The notes under the pieces were generated by a model. It made no database searches. It saw only the letters and a list, made by a program, of their open reading frames with translations, and was not told the origin of the DNA. Below, piece after piece: positions 59,141-64,000 of a stretch of 64,000 nt of DNA. Within the stretch, counting starts at the first letter, position 1. Each line of letters begins with the position of its first letter. Position numbers and translations under genes: made by a program. Location: contig NC_061862.1 in the NCBI RefSeq assembly GCF_907164915.1, positions 124,620,641 through 124,684,640 of the forward strand, in the 5' to 3' direction. The DNA is from Impatiens glandulifera. Taxonomy: Eukaryota > Streptophyta > Magnoliopsida > Ericales > Balsaminaceae.

Positions 59141-59300
59141 GGGGAAATTTGACGAAATGACCCTAATGATTCATTTATTTGCATCCGTGGTCACCCGATA
59201 ATTTTTATTACTCTGATGACCACTTAATTTTTTTTACGAAAATACCCTTATCGCATAACGCGAAGGGCCTTCGCGTTTTGCGAAGTGAAAAAGTGTGAAA
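59141..59300 (+). repeat. Left terminal region of MULE-3
   Basis: Terminal repeat candidate. The inverted partner lies beyond the window, so its length is unknown. It includes a palindromic CGCGAAGGGCCTTCGCG at about 59260-59276. Confidence 0.6.
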
Positions 59301-59547
59301 AGTCCAGAATACCCTTACTATTTAATATAACTTCAGCATATTTTTTTTCATCTTCTTCTTCTCTCTCTTCCCGCTCTCTTCTCATCCTTCTCTCTAACCT
59401 TAAACGGCGGCGGCGATCTTCGACGACGACGACAGCGATATTCGACGACGGACACCACAATGAGCACGAGCATTGTGGCAACTAGTACGTTTGTTGTTTA
59501 TTTACACCACCATGATGCTCTAATTCGTTTCTGTTTCCTAATGGGAT

Positions 59548-59592
59548 TTCCCGTTACGCGAAGGACTTCCCGTTACGCGAAGGGCCTTCCCT
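59548..59592 (+). repeat. TTACGCGAAGGNCTTCCC repeat in the MULE-3 leader intron
   Basis: Two adjacent copies (CGTTACGCGAAGGACTTCCC and CGTTACGCGAAGGGCCTTCC) lie in the first intron. Related copies occur at 59250-59285 and 62795-62875. Confidence 0.8.
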
Positions 59593-59624
59593 TTTTACTC
59601 CACTTCAATAGTATTATTTATCCA

Positions 59625-59660
59625 TTCATTCATTCATTCATTCATTCATTCATTCATTCA
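59625..59660 (+). repeat. (ATTC)n microsatellite
   Basis: About nine ATTC units within the first intron of the decayed transposase. Confidence 0.95.
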
Positions 59661-62129
59661 TGTTTTCTATTATAGCTGAAATATTCGTTTTCTATAATGG
59701 AGAGTGTAAATTTGTTGCTGATGGTATAATGTATTTTAATGCAACTTCAATCAAAACATTAGATTTACTCTAAAATACTATGTTTGTCGAATTAGTTGCT
59801 ATCCTCTATGATAAACTTAACGTGCAAAAATCTACATATGTTTTAGTGCTGCAAGTCAAATATGATATTCCGCGTATCACAAATCCTCCCTCTATTGTTA
59901 TTGATCAAGATGAGGATGTGAGCACATATTTATCACGATTGATTTCAGGTCGAACTGTGTCACCATTGTGTGTCTCTGTAGTAGAGAAGTCACCACTTAC
60001 TCATGAAAAATACCACTATGTACATACCTAAATCAAGAAAGTATACTACCACCATCACTTACTCAAAAAAATGTACCAGAAGTTGTACCCTCGGATGTCT
60101 TTGAAAGTCAAAATGAAGTAGGAGAAAACTCTTTGCCTCATTATGGGATACTTACTCAGGACTTGCATGCTACTACTAGTACAATACCTACACCATCTAG
60201 TGCAAGAGAATCAATTTCTACACCATCTAGTGCAAGAGAATCAATACCTACACCATATATTGCAAGAAGAGAATCAATGGGTACACCAACTAGTGCAAGA
60301 GCATTAATGAGTACACCATCTAGTGCAAGAAGAGTATCAATAGATACACCATCGACAGACCCGATAGACACATCACCGACAGACCCCTCATTTGTGATAG
60401 CATTAAGTAGTGAAACCGTATTGGAAGTCGGTGCGTTGTTTGATAATAAAAAAGAACTTCAACCGAGGTTATATAAATATGCGATGAGTAATCATTTTGA
60501 ATTTAAAGTGGAGAAGTCAAGAAAACATCTTTGGTATGTGAAATGATTGGATGAGACATGCAAGTGGAGATTGCGTGATGTGAAAGATAAATTATCTGAG
60601 ATGTTTGAGATCAGGAAGTTCGACCAATAACACTCATGCTTAGTTTTGTTGAGGCTAGAGAAAAAAATGCAAACACCAGCATGGGTTATTGGGCAGTAAA
60701 TGAAGAGTAAGTACATGGACCATCACCATAACCACTTGCCTAAGAAAATAATTGAATACATGCAAACAACTCATGGGATATATTTGACTTATAATAAGGC
60801 TTGAAAGGTAAGGGAAAGGGCTTTAATGGCAGTGCGAGAAACGGTAGAGTATTCCTATGGAAATTGTCATCATACCTTTACATGTTGGAGAAGAATAATC
60901 CAGGTACCATAACAGACATCCAAACAGACGAGCTCGACCACTTCAGGTATATGTTAATGTCCCTAGGACTCTCAATTAGGGCTTTCAAAGCTTTTTATCG
61001 TCCTATATTGTGCGTTGATGCCAGTTTTCTTATGCATAAGGTGAGAGGTCAACTATCGGTGACTATTGCATTGGATGTGAATGAACAACTATATCTTGTC
61101 GCATTCGGCATTGTTGATTCAGAGAATAATAACTCTTGGACTTATTTTATACAAAAACTAAGAGAAGCAATTTGATTAGTCGATAATCTCATCTTTGTAT
61201 CCGATAGACACCCAAGCATCGCCAATGCCTTGTGTGCTGTTTTCCAGAAGTAGACCATGGTGCGTTCACATATCACATAAAGATGAATATTATGGCCAAA
61301 TTCAAAACTGATAAATGTCATATAGAGTTTGATTTGGCTTCTCGTGTGTACACTATCTCCAACTTTAATTGGTTTTTTGACAAGATCAGGGTTAAAGATT
61401 AAAGGATTGCTGCCTATTTGGAAGAAATTGGGTTTCAAAGATGGAGTAGAAGTACCTCATTTCAACAATGACTGAGTATTTAAGATTCACAATACAACAT
61501 TGGTTTAATGATAGAAGAGAAAAAATGTCCAACCACCAAGAACTTTTATCTCCAACTTATGAAAAGTTATTACGTGTGGGATTTGAGAAGGCCAAATTCT
61601 ATACAGTATCATCGCTTAACCGATTTGAGTTTTATGTGCATGACAATGAGTCCCATTTTAAAGTCAATTTGAAAGACATGAACTGCACTTGTAGGGTATT
61701 TGAAATTTTCAGTCTTCCTTGTACGCATGCAATGGCTGTTACCCGTCACCGGAATTTGGTTTCTTATGATTTCTTTTCAAGGTATTATTCATCTCACATG
61801 TTCAATCTATTTAACTAATTGTTTAATTGTTCTATTTTTCATGCTCATAGGTATTACACAACTGAATCTTGGATGAATGCATATGCGGAGACATGTTATC
61901 TTGTTGGTGATGAAGTCAATTGGGATGTTCCCGAAATTATCACGTTGTGTCTAAAACCACCTGTTAAGGTTAAGAAAGGGTGACCACAAACAAAGCATAA
62001 GTCATCCCTAGGTGAGGTCCGTAAGGTCCCAAGACGATGCAACTCATGTGCTGGACTAGGACATAATAAGGAAACATGCAAAGTAGTGATGCATGCGCCA
62101 TCTACTGCAAGAGTAATATCATCTCAATA

Positions 62130-62943
62130 GTATGAGTCTTTAGCTTGAACCATTTATTATAACTCATCTAGTGTATTATATTTGTAAGATTGTGGTGATT
62201 TGTGATAAATTGTAGTGTTCCTTGTGTTGTTAATTGAATTGAATTGTGGTGGTTTGTGATAACTTGTAGTGTTCCTTATGTTGTTAATTTAATTGAATTG
62301 TGGTGGTTTGGGATAAGTTATAGTGTTCCTTATGTTGTTAATTGAATTGTGGTAGTTTCATGCATTATGTTTCTTTTTATGTTAAAGTTTAAAGTTAAAG
62401 TTTAAAGTTTAAAGTTAAAGTTTAAAGTTAAAGTTTAAAATTAAAGTTAAAGTTACACTTCTTTTTATGTTTCTTTTGTTTATAAATAGAGGTAAAATTT
62501 CTATTACACATATATGCAATGGTTTACATTGAAGGCTATCTTCAATTCTGAAATGTAGACAAGGAAGGATACTCAATTTAGTATCCTTCTTTATTGCACT
62601 CCAGCCTTGAAGTTTCACTTACGCATACACGAAATGAATATAGTTGTAAGGTTTCTCAAGGTTTTCAAATGAAGGTTTCCCAAGGTTTTCAATTTAGTAT
62701 CCTTCCTTAGTTTATTGGATTAATCGATGATTCCTTTTTGTTTCAATATAGCTGTAAGGATTTGATTTCTTGGAACATTATGGTAACGGGATGTGAAGAC
62801 CTTAGCGAGACGTGAAGATCTTAGCGAAACGTGAAGTCCTTCCCATTACGCAAAGTTCTTAGCGAGACGCGAAGTCCTTCAAATTATACAAAATTCAACT
62901 ACAAATATTTTAACATTACATTTACATTACAAGTACAAAATAT
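62130..62943. other. Non-coding interval between convergent MULE-3 genes
   Basis: Holds a triplicated AATTGTGGTGGTTTG-type repeat (62190-62350), a (TTAAAGT)n-like array (62385-62450) and a row of degenerate GCGAAG/CTTAGCGAGACG motifs (62795-62875). No gene seen. Confidence 0.65.
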
Positions 62944-64000
62944 TCACTTCAAGTTCTCTCCAAAATTCACTTCAAGATTACAATACTTTGGTTCTATAAT
63001 TTGATGAAATAATCTGACCGCAAACTTCTGTCTCCAAAACTTCATTTCATCTAAGGTCACATTTTGTACACCTTGGTTAGCAGTCAAGTATTCCATATAC
63101 ATTAGCATGAAGACACCACAGACCCCGCTCTCGGTTGCTCTAGGGACTTCCCCTATCTTAGCTGTATTTTCGGTTTTAGGGTTTGGAAGCCTTTTGAATG
63201 TCATGGGCTTGAAGTTAAAGTTAGGAAACCTTCTTAGCTTAGTATCAGAGGCTTCCTTTACAAATAAATGTGAAATCATGTCACACAACGGTCTCATGTA
63301 TGGTTACAGTTTCTTAAAAATATAAGAATCGCAGTCATAAACGGCAATGTGATTCTTTTGTACACGAGTTACGCACAATATCCAGTGCTTGTTAATAATG
63401 TTGGCATTGGCAGATTTGGAATACTGTTGGGGGACTCACATGATAAGCAAGCTTCCTCTTCAGATTGGTTGCTTCTTTGAGAGTAGCTTCAGCCTTTCTC
63501 TTCATGGTGGCAGGTTTGGGAGTATGTTCTTCATCTTCAACTTTAACTTCATCTTTGCATATCTTCCCATCTATAAATTCCTCAAAAAAATATCAGCTGA
63601 CTCATCTATTTGTTCAAAGTCTACACCCCTGTATAACCTCTTCTCCATGGAGGACTCTTCCATCTCAATCAGATTTGTGGTCTGAAGGGCAGACTTTATC
63701 TCGTTCAAGGTGTTCTTTCTATTGGAATGATAGACTAACAACCTTGGGCGCAGAGGCTCATTAAGCTCATTCCTTTTGGCAAATTTAGGGACAAAGTTTT
63801 TGATGACGTCATATGTCCACACTTGAAATGCCAATGCGAACCCATAAACATTATAAGAAAAAGGAGCATAAGAATTAGTAATCATTTTCTTCTTGTTAAA
63901 ATATAAGAAACTGAGACGTTTCATGTTCTTGTTCAAATCCTTGAGGGCGACTCTAAAGGAGACCTTTCCCCATGGTAATCGGAGGAAAGTTTCGTCGTCT
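62944..64000 (-). pseudogene. DUF1985-Ulp1 protease gene of MULE-3, 5' part outside window
   Basis: From the window edge downwards, the first block (63571-64000) has the DUF1985 features LRLPWGKVSF and YGFALAFQVWTYDVI. Ulp1 pieces follow: His and Asp in KHWILCVTRV and VYDCDSY (63310-63400), then a TAA at 63306-63304 in the same frame, then the Cys block ESGVCGVFMLMYMEYL at about 63070-63120. The usual Asp before Cys is Val here. Known relatives (Kaonashi-type Ulp1 genes) combine DUF1985 with a C48 domain. Exon limits between 63430 and 63570 are not resolved. Likely inactive. Confidence 0.8.

Larger units (their letters stand above)
59461..62129 (+). pseudogene. MuDR-type transposase of MULE-3, decayed
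   Basis: Exon 1 starts MSTSIVAT at about 59461; exon 2 follows after an intron (acceptor near 59673) with EIFVFYNGECKFVADG, then a TAA near 59772. The MuDR DNA-binding region is at 60421-60630 (LYKYAMSNHFEFKVEKS), preceded by PTPSSARES-type Ser/Thr-Pro repeats and cut by TGA at 60544. The MULE core is at 60801-61240 with candidate Asp in CVDASFLMHK and SDRHPS, cut by TGA at 61173. The SWIM finger CTCRVFEIFSLPCTHAM is at 61685-61737. A C-terminal CCHC knuckle (CNSCAGLGHNKETC) at about 62038-62080 follows another stop at 61981. This is a different transposase lineage from the FAR1-like one at 3310. Confidence 0.88.
59141..64000. mobile_element. Third MULE (MULE-3), left part, runs off the window
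   Basis: Starts with GGGAAATTTGACGAAAT (59142-59158), identical over 17 bp to the Pack-MULE end at 43894. It contains a MuDR-type transposase on the + strand and a DUF1985-Ulp1 protease gene on the - strand, the tail-to-tail layout of Ulp1-carrying MULEs. The right end is outside the window. Both genes carry stop codons, so this copy is inactive. Confidence 0.85.

Overview
This window is AT-rich nuclear DNA of a flowering plant, most likely a eudicot. I infer this from the element types: Mutator-like (MULE) transposons carrying Ulp1 proteases, Ty1/copia retrotransposons primed by tRNA-iMet, and an endogenous caulimovirid. I found no intact ordinary host gene. The whole 64 kb is a mosaic of nested mobile DNA.

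(1) 116-22232 is one giant MULE. It has terminal inverted repeats of about 1.12 kb and a perfect 9-bp target duplication (CTTTGTTTT at 107-115 and 22233-22241). It carries a five-gene cargo: a captured tandem-BRCT fragment of plant BRCA1/BARD1 type (+), a spliced FAR1/MuDR-type transposase (+), two paralogous multi-exon Ulp1-like cysteine protease genes (-) and a single-exon DUF7745/plant-mobile-domain-like gene (-). Its non-coding DNA is seeded with dozens of copies of a short palindrome of the form GCGAAKAT-NTNTTCGC. This is the strongest undescribed signal in the window. Three of its genes start with an exon that ends exactly at the ATG (ATG|GT).

(2) 22242-28912 is AT-rich intergenic DNA with a long (TA)n tract, a small exon-like scrap, and a GC-richer retroelement-like patch (25.56-28.1 kb) with tandem motifs.

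(3) 28913-36213 is an endogenous pararetrovirus (minus strand), circularly permuted, broken inside the reverse transcriptase gene and bounded on both sides by (TA)n microsatellites. Movement protein, capsid/protease polyprotein, RT/RNase H and two accessory ORFs are recognisable, together with the tRNA-Met primer site and a TATA box.

(4) 36214-43893 is AT-rich intergenic DNA with an LTR-like patch (38.5-39.9 kb) ending in a 37-bp tandem array.

(5) 43894-46719 is a Pack-MULE with long inverted arms containing 21-bp minisatellites. It has captured a bromodomain fragment of a GTE-type transcription factor gene, intron included.

(6) 47061-58156 is bounded by an older inverted-repeat pair. Two degenerate copia elements (47535-52763 and 53187-57827, both minus strand) sit inside it.

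(7) 59141 to the window end is the left part of a third MULE. It has a decayed MuDR-type transposase (+) and a DUF1985-Ulp1 gene (-) that runs off the window. It shares its terminal 17 bp with the Pack-MULE and carries its own GCGAAG..CTTCGCG motif. Several genes are broken by stops or frameshifts, given in the entries.
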